Origin: Acidobacteriaceae bacterium
GTDB lineage: Bacteria > Acidobacteriota > Terriglobia > Terriglobales > Acidobacteriaceae
Length of the DNA stretch: 35,553 nt
Direction: 5' to 3'
NCBI GenBank assembly: GCA_025352065.1
Contig: JANXUC010000099.1
Location: 1-35,553, forward strand
In this document: piece after piece, positions 24,700 through 34,527 of the stretch
Layout: each line of letters starts with the position of its first letter
How positions within the stretch are numbered: the stretch's first letter is position 1
Notes under the pieces: generated by a model
What the model saw: the letters and a program-made list of their open reading frames with translations, nothing else
Told to the model about the DNA's origin: nothing
The model's database searches: none
Translations under genes and position numbers: made by a program

Positions 24700-24908
24700 G
24701 GCTTTTTGAACAACCCCGCCCGAACTTGCTCCCACGGGATCACATCGGACGGATTTTGCTCATGCCGAGCGATGCGGTAATCCAGCTCCGTGCTTTGCGC
24801 TTCGGTCAACGACAACGCATCCGCATCCAGACTTTCCCAGACTGCGTCCAGCAGTTCCACCTTCTCCGTGGCTGAGAGGTTCTCGATTTGAATTCGTAGA
24901 TTGCTCAT
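24696..24908 (-). CDS. Addiction-module antitoxin (CHP02574 family)
   Basis: A 70-residue protein with the pattern of small antitoxins paired with RelE/ParE toxins: LSATEKVELLDAVWESL, then LSLTEAQSTELDYRIARHEQNP and a C-terminal Trp-containing tail (IPWEQVRAGLFKKP). It probably binds and neutralises the toxin encoded directly downstream, whose start overlaps this stop. AGGG lies about ten bases before the ATG. The toxin is frameshifted, so this antitoxin may now be an orphan. Confidence 0.82.
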   Translation of the reverse strand: MSNLRIQIENLSATEKVELLDAVWESLDADALSLTEAQSTELDYRIARHEQNPSDVIPWEQVRAGLFKKP

Positions 24909-25230
24909 TTGTCTATAACCCTAGCTCGATTCATGCGCTCTGGCAAGTGCACTTTGAGCATCGTCATCCACCCTATTTTTCGTTACGTGTCCCGCTTTCG
25001 AACTTGCCGAACGGATCAACTAATATCCCACTGTCATCTCTGCACGGTGTGTTCCACTTCCCGGCTTCAGGAACAGTCGAACACTTCGGCAAATTCTCGA
25101 CTGCCGAATGCGGACCGAGGTTGATGGGAGCGTAATCCCTTTCCCTTCCTCCGTAGATCAAGAAGTGCAAGTCGAAGTCCGGAGGATGTTTACCGCTAGG
25201 GAACCTCTGCACAAGTCTGGTTTCAGGTAG

Positions 25231-25250
25231 TGCGGCGCTTCAGCGCCGCA
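25231..25250. repeat. Perfect short hairpin
   Basis: TGCGGCGC and GCGCCGCA pair perfectly around TTCA. No T tract follows on either strand, so a REP-like palindrome is more likely than a terminator. Confidence 0.45.
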
Positions 25251-25353
25251 AAAACACCGCGAAATTCCCCGGTTTCAGTCACCCAGATAATGGGGCACGA
25301 AACTTGTTCAGAGCTTCCCTGGCTGCGAGCATGTAAGTCCAAGAGGTACGCCG

Positions 25354-25394
25354 CCCAGGTTAACGTCCAAAGAACGGACGTGAACCTGGGGCAC
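25354..25394. repeat. Solo palindromic end of the long repeat family
   Basis: CCCAGGTTAACGTCC (25354-25368) pairs with GGACGTGAACCTGGG (25376-25390), followed by GCAC. It matches the right ends of units A and B (21110-21149, 21523-21562) and is the most perfect palindrome of the three. It lies 31 bases upstream of the kinase start, so it may affect that promoter or leader. Confidence 0.7.
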
Positions 25395-25424
25395 CCAGCA
25401 TATTTTCTGTTAAGATTCGGCCTT

Positions 25425-28421
25425 ATGATTGGCCAGACTATCTCGCACTATCGCATTGTTGAGAAGTTGGGCGGTGGCGGGATGGGCGTGGTTTACAAGG
25501 CCGAAGACACTCGGCTGCACCGTTTCGTCGCTCTAAAATTTCTGCCCGCCGAAGTCTCCAAAGACCCCCAGTCTCTCGCCCGGTTTGAGCGCGAGGCGCA
25601 AGCTGCGTCCGCCCTCAACCATCCCAATATTTGCACCATTTACGACATTGGAGAGCATGAGGGCCAAGCCTTCATCGCGATGGAGTTTCTGGACGGCACG
25701 ACACTGAAGCATCGCATTGGCGCGCGGGCGATGGAAATGGAGACGCTGCTCGCTTTGAGCATTGAGGTGGCGGATGCGCTTGATGCCGCTCACGCGGAAG
25801 GGATTGTTCACCGCGACATCAAGCCAGCCAATTTGTTCGTGACCAAGCGTGGGCACGCGAAGATTCTGGACTTTGGATTGGCGAAGGTATCGGGAACACC
25901 GGGCCGAAATGAACTGGGCGAGGGAGATGCGACGCTTGCCACCATGGACGATCAGCATCTAACCAGTCCGGGGACTACGCTGGGGACGATTGCCTATATG
26001 TCGCCGGAGCAGGCGCGGGGCAAGGAACTGGACGCGCGCAGCGACCTGTTCTCGTTTGGAACAGTCCTGTATGAGATGGCGACGGGAACACTGCCCTTCC
26101 GCGGCGAGACCTCGGCGGTCATTTTCAATTCAATTTTGGAGCGTGCGCCGACGCCTCCTATCCGGCTCAACCCGGATGTTCCTGCCGAGCTGGAACGCAT
26201 TATCAACCGTTCGCTGGAGAAGGATCGCGAACTTCGGTATCAGCACGCGTCGGAAATACGGGCGGAGTTGCAGCGGCTGAAACGGGATTCGGACTCGAGC
26301 AAGCGGCTGGTGGTGCAGGAGCCGCCAGTGGACGGATCGGCGAGTGGTCTGTCGGGAGCTTCGCAGGCGTTGGGCGGGACTGTGGGAGTTGCTTCTGATT
26401 CTGGGGTTCCCGTTGCGGCTTCTTCTGTTGGAACGGCAGGTTCGGGCTCGCAAGTGGCTGCGGCGCATCCTTCTTCGGCAGCGAGTTTGCCTGTTCCCAC
26501 CCCAGCGGCTCGCCCCAAACGGTGGATACCGGTCGCTGTCGCGGCTTTGGTAATCGCGGGCGTAGTGGGTGGTGGCTTGTATTGGCGATCGGCTCCTGTT
26601 GCCAAGCTGACCGAGAAGGATCCCATCCTGCTGGCGGACTTCGTGAACACAACCGGGGACGCGGTGTTTGACGGCACTCTGAAACAGGCGCTGGCCGTGC
26701 AGATGGAGCAATCGCCGTATCTCAACATCGTGCCTGACCAGACGATTCGCAAGGCCTTGCAGTTCATGGGGCGTCCGGCGGATGAGCGCGTGACGGGCAG
26801 CGTGGCGCGGGAGATTTGCCAGCGCGAAAACATGAAAGCGCTGCTGAGCGGATCGATTGCGATGCTAGGGAGTCAATACGTCATCGCCGTGGACGCCACC
26901 AACTGCGCGACGGGGGATTCGCTGGCGCGGGAACAGGTGACGGCGGACAACAAGGAGGGTGTGCTCTCCGCCGTGGGCAAAGCGGCATCGAGTCTGCGCG
27001 GGAAGCTGGGTGAGTCGCTGGCGTCGATCCAGAAATTCGATACGCCGGTGACCGACGCGACGACTTCGTCGCTGGAGGCATTGAAAGCTTTCGCGGCTGC
27101 GGACCAGACGCGCAATGGCGTCGGAGAGCAGGAGGCCATACCGCTGTTCGCGCGCGCCACGGAGCTTGACCCAAATTTTGCCATGGCATACGCACGGCTG
27201 GCGGCCATCCACGGCAACATCGGGGAAGAAGAGAAGCAAACAACGTTCGCCCGCAAAGCGTTCGAACTGCGCGACCGGGTGAGCGAACGCGAAAGATTCT
27301 ACATCGACCTCCACTACTATAGCGCCATCGGAGACATCCCGAAGGCGACAGAAACGCTGGAGTTGGCAACCAAAGCGTATCCGAATGACGCCACCGCTTT
27401 CGGCAATCTCGCGCTCATCTACAACCTCTTCTACGGGCAGTTCGATAAGGCTTTGGCAGTGGCACAAGAGTGCATGCGCCTAGAGCCCGGAACCCCTTTC
27501 GGCTACCTGCACACTTCGCTCGCATACCTAGCGCTGAACCGACCGGAGGAGGACCGCATCACGTTGCAACGGGCCCTGGACGCAAAGTTGAACAGCCTAT
27601 TCATCCATAGGGGGTTTTTCGAGTTGGCTTACGTCAATTCCGACTCGGATGGAATGCAAGAGCAACTGAAATGGGCAGTGGGAAAACCGGGTGAACCCTC
27701 CCTCCTGAATGAATCGGCGGCGGTCGCCGCTTCGCATGGGCAGATCAAGAAGGCCGAGGAACTCGCGAAAAAATCGGAACAAATTACTCAGCGCCTGGGC
27801 TTTAAGGAAGGGACAGCGAATACCCTGGCGGGTTCGGCGCAGACGGAAGCCGAGATGGGGAACTTCGCGAAGGCCCGGGAACTGACGGCGTCGAGCATTG
27901 CCTTGGCCAATGGCCGCGACAATTTGCAGAATGTGGCCATAGCACTCGCCATGACGGGCGATGGGAGTCGCGCCCAGGGCATCGTGGACGATTTGGGCCG
28001 CCGCTTTCCCGCCGATACGCTTCTGCATCAGGTGACCATCCCGAACGTGCAAGCGCTGATTGCAATGAACCGCAAAACGCCGGAGCAGGCCATTCAGACA
28101 CTGCAAGCGACAACACCCTATGAGCTGGGCACCTCGCAGGGAATGCTCCCCATTTACCTGCGCGGCCTGGCTTACTTGCAAGCCAAGCGCGGCGGGGATG
28201 CTGTCGCGGAGTTTCAAAAAATCGTCGACCATCGGGGAGTTAAGCCGACGGCTCCCGAGCATTCTCTGGCACATCTTGGGTTAGGACGAGCTTACGTTCT
28301 GGCCGGGGATACGGCGAGGGCGAAAGCGGCGTATCAGGATTTCTTCCCGCTATGGAAGGACGCCGATCCCGACGTTCCAATCTTGAAGCAGGCCCAGGCG
28401 GAGTACGCAAAACTGAAGTAG
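25425..28421 (+). CDS. Membrane-bound Ser/Thr protein kinase with C-terminal repeat (TPR-like) region
   Basis: A 998-residue PknB-type kinase starting at ATG 25425; the frame opens at 25230 through repeat sequence. Kinase domain: glycine loop [12 protein letters not shown] (15-26), K38 in [13 protein letters not shown] (129-136), DFG (149-151), SPEQARG (193-199). A Ser/Ala/Pro-rich juxtamembrane linker leads to one membrane span (about 367-387). The outer part of about 600 residues starts with a domain like those that assess small-molecule or envelope signals ([23 protein letters not shown]) and continues as helical repeats of TPR type. This architecture is abundant in acidobacteria. Ligand and substrates are unknown. 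The GH27 gene follows after 28 bases and may be co-transcribed. Confidence 0.93.
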   Translation: MIGQTISHYRIVEKLGGGGMGVVYKAEDTRLHRFVALKFLPAEVSKDPQSLARFEREAQAASALNHPNICTIYDIGEHEGQAFIAMEFLDGTTLKHRIGARAMEMETLLALSIEVADALDAAHAEGIVHRDIKPANLFVTKRGHAKILDFGLAKVSGTPGRNELGEGDATLATMDDQHLTSPGTTLGTIAYMSPEQARGKELDARSDLFSFGTVLYEMATGTLPFRGETSAVIFNSILERAPTPPIRLNPDVPAELERIINRSLEKDRELRYQHASEIRAELQRLKRDSDSSKRLVVQEPPVDGSASGLSGASQALGGTVGVASDSGVPVAASSVGTAGSGSQVAAAHPSSAASLPVPTPAARPKRWIPVAVAALVIAGVVGGGLYWRSAPVAKLTEKDPILLADFVNTTGDAVFDGTLKQALAVQMEQSPYLNIVPDQTIRKALQFMGRPADERVTGSVAREICQRENMKALLSGSIAMLGSQYVIAVDATNCATGDSLAREQVTADNKEGVLSAVGKAASSLRGKLGESLASIQKFDTPVTDATTSSLEALKAFAAADQTRNGVGEQEAIPLFARATELDPNFAMAYARLAAIHGNIGEEEKQTTFARKAFELRDRVSERERFYIDLHYYSAIGDIPKATETLELATKAYPNDATAFGNLALIYNLFYGQFDKALAVAQECMRLEPGTPFGYLHTSLAYLALNRPEEDRITLQRALDAKLNSLFIHRGFFELAYVNSDSDGMQEQLKWAVGKPGEPSLLNESAAVAASHGQIKKAEELAKKSEQITQRLGFKEGTANTLAGSAQTEAEMGNFAKARELTASSIALANGRDNLQNVAIALAMTGDGSRAQGIVDDLGRRFPADTLLHQVTIPNVQALIAMNRKTPEQAIQTLQATTPYELGTSQGMLPIYLRGLAYLQAKRGGDAVAEFQKIVDHRGVKPTAPEHSLAHLGLGRAYVLAGDTARAKAAYQDFFPLWKDADPDVPILKQAQAEYAKLK

Positions 28422-28449
28422 GCGAATCAGGCGGAAAAAGGACGCGTCC

Positions 28450-29637
28450 ATGAAACTTGCGAGAATTGCAATCTTGCTCGCTGTTGCTGCCTTCTCGATT
28501 CCGCAACATCTTTTCGCGCAGGAGATTTTGGCCGCCACGCCGCCAATGGGATGGAATAGTTGGAACAAGTTTCAGTGCAATGTGGATGAAAACCTGATTC
28601 GTCAAACCGCCGACGCGATGGTGAAGTCTGGCATGAAAGACGCGGGGTACCAGTACGTTGTCATCGACGACTGCTGGCAAACTGCGCGCGATAAAGGCGG
28701 GAATATCATTGCCGATCCGGAACATTTTCCTTCTGGCATCAAGGCTCTCGCCGACTACGTTCACTCCAAGGGCTTGAAGTTCGGTATCTACTCCGATGCG
28801 GGCGAAAAGACCTGCGCGGGTCGCCCCGCCAGCCGCGGGCATGAATTCCAGGATGCGCGGCAATACGCTGCATGGGGCGTCGATTACCTGAAATACGACT
28901 GGTGTAATACCTCAACGCAGGATGCGCGTGGTTCTTATGCGTTGATGCGGGATGCGCTGAACGCGGCCGGGCGTCCGATTGTGTTCAGCCTATGCGAGTG
29001 GGGTACAGCGAAGCCCTGGTTGTGGGGCAATGGCATCGGCAATCTTTGGCGCACCACAGGCGACATCCAGGATCGATGGGCAGGAAGAAAAGAATGGAAG
29101 CCCGGAGATTGTTGCAGCAATGGAATGCTGGACATCGTGGATGCGGAAGACGGCCTGGAATCTTACGCAGGGCCGGGACACTGGAACGATCCGGACATGC
29201 TGGAAGTTGGGAACGGTGGAATGACGCTGCCGGAATATCATGCGCACTTCAGTTTGTGGGCGATTCTTGCGGCGCCGCTCATTTCTGGCAATGATCTGCG
29301 GGACATGAAACCTGAGATTCAGGAAATTCTCACGAATAAAGAAGTGATCGCCGTTGACCAAGACAAATTGGGGCGCCAGGGTCGCCGCGTGCGGAAAGAT
29401 GGCGATCTGGAAGTTTGGGCGCGTCCGCTGGAAGGTGGCAATCGTTCCGCGGTGCTGTTGAACCGGGGGACGGTGGAGAAATCTATCACGGTGAAGTGGG
29501 GGGATCTGGATTATCCCGGCCAAATGTCGGCGGATGTGCGGGATCTGTGGCAGAAGAAGGATCTGGGGAAATTTAAAGGTGAATTTTCCGCGCCGGTCGC
29601 ACCGCACTCGGCGGTGATGATTACGATCAAGCCGTAA
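28450..29637 (+). CDS. Alpha-galactosidase, glycoside hydrolase family 27, exported
   Basis: Hydrolyses terminal alpha-1,6-galactose from oligosaccharides or galactomannan. The 395-residue product has a signal peptide (1-23, LARIAILLAVAAF core) and GH27 motifs PPMGWNSWN (31-39), VIDDCW (71-76), nucleophile D150 in YLKYDWC and acid/base D205 in WRTTGDIQD. The two Asp are 55 residues apart, as in the rice enzyme. WNDPDMLEVG and the C-terminal beta-sandwich domain follow. It lies 28 bases after the Ser/Thr kinase gene, suggesting a shared transcript but not proving a link. Confidence 0.95.
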   Translation: MKLARIAILLAVAAFSIPQHLFAQEILAATPPMGWNSWNKFQCNVDENLIRQTADAMVKSGMKDAGYQYVVIDDCWQTARDKGGNIIADPEHFPSGIKALADYVHSKGLKFGIYSDAGEKTCAGRPASRGHEFQDARQYAAWGVDYLKYDWCNTSTQDARGSYALMRDALNAAGRPIVFSLCEWGTAKPWLWGNGIGNLWRTTGDIQDRWAGRKEWKPGDCCSNGMLDIVDAEDGLESYAGPGHWNDPDMLEVGNGGMTLPEYHAHFSLWAILAAPLISGNDLRDMKPEIQEILTNKEVIAVDQDKLGRQGRRVRKDGDLEVWARPLEGGNRSAVLLNRGTVEKSITVKWGDLDYPGQMSADVRDLWQKKDLGKFKGEFSAPVAPHSAVMITIKP

Positions 29638-29685
29638 GGGCACACGTTCTTGCTCATTGCTCCGCTTGTGCTGTACCTTGCCTGA

Positions 29686-30333
29686 GTGGATCATCCTTGT
29701 TCGAGTTGCGGCCATGTGGTCGCCGATGGAGCGCCGTTCTGCTCCAACTGCCGCGCTCCCCAGATTCGGTTCGTCGTCCCGGAGCCCGTGGAACCCGTCC
29801 CATCGGCGGTTATCATTGCCGGAGACGAGTCGTCAGTCGTTTCTGCGCGATTGCTGTGGCCCAAGGCCTTCTACTCCGCATTCCTAGGGGGCGTTTTCTC
29901 CGCTGTAGCCATGAAATTCCTATTCGGATTGCTGGGACTAGGTTTCATTGCCGGGGGAGTGATCGCAGTCTATGCCTACCGACGGCGAGTTCCAGGCGCC
30001 GTACTGAGTCTCGGATCCGGTGTAAAACTAGGCGCAGTTTGCGGCCTTTTTGGGTTCCTGGTCTTTTTCCTCATGGCCATGGTGCAGATTCGCGTGTCGC
30101 ACCAAGGCGAGGAGATCCGGCAGGCCTTCTTTGCCAACTTGGACAAGACCGTGAAGGATGCCGATCCTCAAGTTCAGCAGGAAATTCAGCAAATGGCTCA
30201 GTATCTTAAAACACCGGAAGGATTCGTAGCGTCGATAGTTTTGATGGCGATCTTCGTCTGTGCCCTTTTCGTCTTTTTTTCGATTCTTGGCGGCGCTATC
30301 GGATCGAGTATGACGCGGCGAAAGTCCCGTTAG
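29686..30333 (+). CDS. Zinc-ribbon multi-span membrane protein
   Basis: A 215-residue protein beginning at GTG 29686 (MDHPCSSCG). An N-terminal zinc ribbon has C5-x2-C8 and C19-x2-C22. Hydrophobic segments follow (LLGLGFIAGGVIAVYAY; GAVCGLFGFLVFFLMAMV; FVASIVLMAIFVCALFVFF), separated by a helical loop with VKDADPQVQQEIQQMAQYL. It is likely an integral inner-membrane protein with the ribbon in the cytoplasm. Acidobacteria encode many such ribbon-plus-membrane proteins of unknown role. It lies 56 bases upstream of pyrR. Confidence 0.8.
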   Translation: MDHPCSSCGHVVADGAPFCSNCRAPQIRFVVPEPVEPVPSAVIIAGDESSVVSARLLWPKAFYSAFLGGVFSAVAMKFLFGLLGLGFIAGGVIAVYAYRRRVPGAVLSLGSGVKLGAVCGLFGFLVFFLMAMVQIRVSHQGEEIRQAFFANLDKTVKDADPQVQQEIQQMAQYLKTPEGFVASIVLMAIFVCALFVFFSILGGAIGSSMTRRKSR

Positions 30334-30389
30334 TCGATCCCACTGTTAAGTTGCCCCCAAGGCTTTCCTCCGCGTATGATCCTGAGTTC

Positions 30390-30965
30390 ATGCCTAGCCG
30401 ATCAATTCAGCGCCCAGCGCACTTGCGAGAGAAGACCCAGCTCATGTCGCCCTCGGAAATCGAGCGCACGCTGGTGCGTCTGGCGCACGAAATCAATGAG
30501 CGTAACAACGGTGTCAAAGACCTGGCCTTGGTGGGAATCCGTCGACGGGGCGTGCCGCTGGCGCAACGCCTGGCGAAGCTGCTGCAACGTATAGAGCACA
30601 AAGAGATTCCGGTGGGGACTCTGGATATCAGCCTGTATCGCGATGACCTAACCACGCTGGGCCCCAAGGCGGTTGTGAATCCAGGCGAGATTGGAATTAC
30701 GGTCACCGACAAGATTATTGTGCTGGTGGACGACGTCCTCTACACCGGACGGACGACACGCGCGGCGATGGAAGCCCTTTTTGCGCATGGTCGGCCGCGG
30801 CTGGTACAGCTTTGCGTTCTGATCGACCGCGGACATCGCGAGCTTCCCGTGGAAGCCACTTACGTAGGACGCAAAATCCAGACCTCAGACAACGAAATTA
30901 TCGAAGTGCAGCTGAACGAATTGGACGAGGCAGAGAAGGTTCTGCTCGTCGAGAAAGTAAGTTAG
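30390..30965 (+). CDS. pyrR: PyrR bifunctional protein (pyr regulator / uracil phosphoribosyltransferase)
   Basis: A PRTase-fold protein of 191 residues. The PRPP-binding loop is VLVDDVLYTGRTTRAA, with upstream LVGIRRRGVPLAQRL and the PyrR hallmark DISLYRDDL. It may bind pyr mRNA and sense UMP, and it may salvage uracil. ATG 30390 was chosen because REKTQLMSPSEIERTL matches PyrR N-termini; a TTG at 30351 and ATG 30444 are alternatives. No PyrR-type attenuator (anti-antiterminator plus terminator) is visible in the 56 bases before it, so any RNA control here is unproven. It starts the pyrR-pyrB-pyrC run. Confidence 0.93.
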   Translation: MPSRSIQRPAHLREKTQLMSPSEIERTLVRLAHEINERNNGVKDLALVGIRRRGVPLAQRLAKLLQRIEHKEIPVGTLDISLYRDDLTTLGPKAVVNPGEIGITVTDKIIVLVDDVLYTGRTTRAAMEALFAHGRPRLVQLCVLIDRGHRELPVEATYVGRKIQTSDNEIIEVQLNELDEAEKVLLVEKVS

Positions 30966-30990
30966 GAATCGGCAAACTCTTTGTAGACGC

Positions 30991-31905
30991 ATGAAGACTC
31001 CAGCACGCGGCTCGCTTCTGAGCATTGAGCACCTGCCAACCCGCGATATTAACGCCATCCTGAAACTGGCGCGACGGATGAAACCTGCGCATCCGCAGCC
31101 ACTGTTGCGGGGAAAGCGGGTGGCGCTGTTGTTTTATGAAACTTCGACGAGGACACGCGCGTCATTTGAAGTTGCCGCCAAATCGCTCGGTGCGATCACG
31201 GTGCTGATTCAAACTTCAGGTTCCAGCATTGAAAAGGGCGAATCGCTGCTGGACACGGGATACACGTTGAGCGCGATTGGAGCGGATGTTATCGTCCTCC
31301 GGCATCCGAACTCGGGTGCGCCGAATTTATTGGCGCAGCATCTCGACATTCCAGTGATTAACGCTGGCGATGGGATGCACGAACACCCTTCGCAGGCTCT
31401 GCTCGATGCGTATACGATTTTGCGCCACAAGAAAAAAATAGCAGGCCTGCAAGTCGCGATTATCGGAGATATTTTTCATAGCCGAGTGGCGCGTTCCAAT
31501 ATTCACCTACTGAGCAAGCTGGGAGCGAAGATGACTCTGTGCGGTCCACCGGAACTGGTGCCGGAGTTGGCAACGACGCTTGTACCCGGACTGAAACTGG
31601 CCCGTCACGTAGAGGATGCGGTTCGCGGCGCCGATGTTGTTATGTTGCTGCGGGTTCAAAAAGAACGCCTTGCGGGGCTGAAGCTGCACGCGTTTGACTA
31701 CATTGCTCGCTATCAAATGACGCCTGCTCGGTTGAGGCTGGCAAAGCGCGATGCGATTCTTATGCATCCCGGTCCTGCTATTCGCGGAATGGAACTGGAA
31801 GGGGATTTGGCCGACGCGCCGCAATCCGTAATTCGCGAAGAAGTGCGGAACGGCGTGCCGGTCCGCATGGCGATTTTGGCGCGTGCCGTGAGGAAGGCGC
31901 GATAA
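30991..31905 (+). CDS. pyrB: Aspartate carbamoyltransferase catalytic chain
   Basis: Joins carbamoyl phosphate and aspartate in the second step of pyrimidine synthesis. The 304-residue product has the carbamoyl-phosphate motif STRTR (52-56) in FYETSTRTRASFE, the HEHPSQALLDAYT loop and the C-terminal MHPGPAIRGMEL motif that binds aspartate. No pyrI regulatory chain is present, so it should be an unregulated trimer or a complex with dihydroorotase, as in some bacteria (inference). It is 25 bases after pyrR and six bases before pyrC. Confidence 0.96.
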   Translation: MKTPARGSLLSIEHLPTRDINAILKLARRMKPAHPQPLLRGKRVALLFYETSTRTRASFEVAAKSLGAITVLIQTSGSSIEKGESLLDTGYTLSAIGADVIVLRHPNSGAPNLLAQHLDIPVINAGDGMHEHPSQALLDAYTILRHKKKIAGLQVAIIGDIFHSRVARSNIHLLSKLGAKMTLCGPPELVPELATTLVPGLKLARHVEDAVRGADVVMLLRVQKERLAGLKLHAFDYIARYQMTPARLRLAKRDAILMHPGPAIRGMELEGDLADAPQSVIREEVRNGVPVRMAILARAVRKAR

Positions 31906-31911
31906 GAATTC

Positions 31912-33216
31912 ATGTCTGAGAAATCCAAATCGAACAGCCTGCTCATCAAGGGCGGGCACCTCATTGATCCGGCGCAGAATATCGACGCGCCCATGGACGT
32001 TCTGCTGCGCGACGGTCGTGTGGCGGAAATTGCCGCGCCTGGCAACATTCGGGGCGGAGCGGAAACCAAGTTCGACGCGCGCGGACTGATCGTTGCGCCA
32101 GGCTTTATCGATCTGCATGTGCACTTGCGTGAGCCGGGGCAAGCTTATAAAGAGACGGTCGCAACTGGAACAGCTGCGGCTGCCGCTGGAGGCTTCACGT
32201 CCGTCTGCTGCATGCCGAACACAAATCCGGTGATCGATTCCGCGGAATGGGTTTCGTGGCTGCTGCATCCGGATCGTGGAGCTCTAGTAAATGTGTTCCC
32301 CTTGGCCGCTGCTACGCTCGCTAGCCGGGGCGCAACGTTGACTGACTTCCGTGCGCTGCATCGTGCTGGAGCTGTGGCGGTGACTGATGATGGCAAGCCT
32401 GTGCTGGATGACAAAGTGATGCGCGATACGTTACGGCTTTCGTCGGATCTGAACATCACGGTTGTGCAGCACGCCGAAGACACGCGGGCTACAGAAGGCT
32501 GCCCGATGCATGAAGGACCAACGTCATTCCGGCTCGGTTTGCGCGGCAGTAAAGCTTCTGCCGAGGCTGATGTCGTCGAGCGTGATGTCCAACTGGCGCA
32601 GTCTACGGGCGGGCGGCTGCACGTGGCACATCTTTCCGCCGAAGGTTCACTGACTGCCGTACGTCGCGCGAAACGGGCCAAGGCTCGCGTGACTTGCGAA
32701 GTTACGCCGCACCACTTCACGCTGACCGATGCCGACATCCGCGACTACGATACGCGCTACAAAATGAATCCGCCTTTGCGTTCGGCGTCGGATGTAGAAG
32801 CTTTGATTGCTGGCATTGCCGATGGCACAGTGGATGCGATCGCTACGGACCACGCTCCGCACGCGGCGTACGAAAAGAATCAGGAATTCGACCGCGCGCC
32901 GTCCGGAATTACTGGGCTGGAGACCGCGCTGGGATTGTCGATCACACGCCTGCACAAAGATCGCCAAATTCCGCTCATGCGGATTGTGGAACTGTTTACT
33001 TCGGGTGCGGCTCGCGTGTTCGATCTGCAGGCGCGCGGCACCTTGGCTAAGGGCGCACACGGAGACGTAACGATCTTTGATCCGAAAAAACGCTGGACTT
33101 ACGACGCCGCGAAGTCGCTATCAAAGTCGCACAACTCGCCTTTTGATGGCTGGTCGTTCACGGGAAAAGTTGTGGCTACGATTGTTGGCGGACGGATTGT
33201 GCACGACGCCCGCTGA
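31912..33216 (+). CDS. pyrC: Dihydroorotase
   Basis: Cyclises carbamoyl aspartate to dihydroorotate. It is a 434-residue type I (amidohydrolase) enzyme with the zinc motif DLHVHLREPG (H69, H71), CCMPNTNPVID, AVTDDGKPV, the later His ligands in HVAHLS, and TDHAPH. The C-terminal strand FTGKVVATIVGGRIVH is typical. All metal ligands expected for an active enzyme seem present, so this is not one of the inactive PyrC-like subunits. It starts six bases after pyrB and converges with the Kbl-type gene (nine bases between stops). Confidence 0.95.
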   Translation: MSEKSKSNSLLIKGGHLIDPAQNIDAPMDVLLRDGRVAEIAAPGNIRGGAETKFDARGLIVAPGFIDLHVHLREPGQAYKETVATGTAAAAAGGFTSVCCMPNTNPVIDSAEWVSWLLHPDRGALVNVFPLAAATLASRGATLTDFRALHRAGAVAVTDDGKPVLDDKVMRDTLRLSSDLNITVVQHAEDTRATEGCPMHEGPTSFRLGLRGSKASAEADVVERDVQLAQSTGGRLHVAHLSAEGSLTAVRRAKRAKARVTCEVTPHHFTLTDADIRDYDTRYKMNPPLRSASDVEALIAGIADGTVDAIATDHAPHAAYEKNQEFDRAPSGITGLETALGLSITRLHKDRQIPLMRIVELFTSGAARVFDLQARGTLAKGAHGDVTIFDPKKRWTYDAAKSLSKSHNSPFDGWSFTGKVVATIVGGRIVHDAR

Positions 33217-33225
33217 GGCATTCTG

Positions 33226-34440
33226 CTAACCAAGAATCCCCATCCGCTTCCCTACTTGCTTCAACACATCCAGCGCCTGGTCGAGCTGTTCCCTCGTGTG
33301 CGTGGCTGTCATGATGGTGCGGATGCGGGCCTTGCCTTCTGGAACGGTTGGGGATGCAATCCCAGTTCCAAGCACGCCTTCTTTGAAAAGCTCGCGAGAG
33401 AATTCCATAGTCAACTTCCCGTCGCCGATGATGATGGGCGTAATCGGAGTCTCGCTGGCTGGCGTAGTCACTCCTCCAATGTTGAAGCCGAGCAGGCCGA
33501 GTTCTTTCTTGAAGTAGTGCGTGTTCTCCCAGAGCTTTTCCATGAGCTGCGGTTCTCGCTCCAGAACGTCGAAAGCCGCGATGCAAGTTGCGGCTACGGA
33601 TGGCGGGTGCGCAGTAGAAAACAAAAACGGGCGAGCGCGGTGATAGAGAAATTCAATGAAATCGCGGCTCCCACAGACATATCCGCCAAGCGCGCCGATG
33701 GCCTTTGAGAGCGTGCCGACTTGAATATCCACGCGACCATGGACTTTGAAATGGTCAATGGTGCCGCGACCATTGCGGCCCAGAACACCGGAAGAGTGGG
33801 CATCGTCGACCATCATGATGGCGCCGTATTTTTCAGCAGCGTCGCAGAGCGCGGGTAGCGGGCCGATGTCGCCATCCATAGAAAATACGCCATCGGTGAT
33901 CAACAGCTTGCGTCCGGGCTGATCCTTCACGCTGGCGAGTTGCTCTTCAGCGTGCGCTGCATCTTTGTGACGAAATACCAATATCTTGGCGCGGGAAAGG
34001 CGGCATCCATCAATAATGGATGCGTGGTTCAGCTCGTCCGAAATAATGAAGTCGTCTTTTCCCAGAAGAGCGGAAACGGTTCCCGCATTCGCCGTGAAGC
34101 CCGACTGAAACACGACGCAAGCTTCTACGTTCTTGAAACGGGCGATCTTTTCTTCCAGCTCCATGTGAATCTTCATGGTGCCGGCGATGGTGCGCACAGC
34201 TCCCGAACCAACACCGTACTTGCGCGTAGCTTCCAGCGCGGCTTCACGAAGCTTGGGGTGCGTCGTCAACCCAAGGTAGTTGTTCGAGGCCAGATTGATC
34301 ACCTTCTTGCCGTCAAACGTGCAGACTGCAGCTTGTTCGTCTTCAAGAACGCGCAGGCGAAAGTAGGTGCCCTTAGCTTTCAACTCGTCGAGCTGGGTCG
34401 TCAAATAGGAGAGCGGGTTCGTGCGGGTCGCGGTCGGCAT
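33226..34440 (-). CDS. kbl: Glycine C-acetyltransferase (2-amino-3-ketobutyrate CoA ligase) or related alpha-oxoamine synthase
   Basis: A PLP enzyme of 404 residues. ATG 34440 has GAGG eight bases upstream; an upstream start at 34479 is less likely. Motifs: INLASNNYLGLTTHP (48-62), DELNHASIIDGCRL (135-148), ITDGVFSMDGD, VDDAHSSGVLGRNGRG (211-226) and the PLP lysine K246 in GTLSKAIGALGGYV. The closest resemblance is to Kbl, which splits 2-amino-3-ketobutyrate into glycine and acetyl-CoA. BioF (8-amino-7-oxononanoate synthase) and serine palmitoyltransferase share the fold, so specificity is likely but not certain. No threonine dehydrogenase gene (tdh) lies next to it. It is divergent from rnr. 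Confidence 0.88.
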   Translation of the reverse strand: MPTATRTNPLSYLTTQLDELKAKGTYFRLRVLEDEQAAVCTFDGKKVINLASNNYLGLTTHPKLREAALEATRKYGVGSGAVRTIAGTMKIHMELEEKIARFKNVEACVVFQSGFTANAGTVSALLGKDDFIISDELNHASIIDGCRLSRAKILVFRHKDAAHAEEQLASVKDQPGRKLLITDGVFSMDGDIGPLPALCDAAEKYGAIMMVDDAHSSGVLGRNGRGTIDHFKVHGRVDIQVGTLSKAIGALGGYVCGSRDFIEFLYHRARPFLFSTAHPPSVAATCIAAFDVLEREPQLMEKLWENTHYFKKELGLLGFNIGGVTTPASETPITPIIIGDGKLTMEFSRELFKEGVLGTGIASPTVPEGKARIRTIMTATHTREQLDQALDVLKQVGKRMGILG

Positions 34441-34527
34441 GAAGGAAACCTCGGTTCGTGAAAGAATTGGAGCGAGCAACCGTTTAGTGTAATACCGAAG
34501 ACACCGTTAGGGTCGTCCACAAAACAA

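Larger units (their letters stand above)
24909..25424. other. Intergenic region between antitoxin and kinase
   Basis: These 516 bases hold the promoters of the antitoxin (minus) and kinase (plus), a perfect hairpin (25231-25250) and a solo palindromic repeat end (25354-25394). A 79-codon minus-strand frame at 24973-25212 (motif GGRERDYAPINLGPHSAVENL) has no recognised relatives and no clear ribosome site. I cannot support it as a gene but do not exclude a gene fragment. Confidence 0.45.

Noticed and set aside
25230-25424. Upstream extension of the kinase frame
   Set aside because: It translates a hairpin and a dispersed repeat end; the kinase fold begins at ATG 25425.
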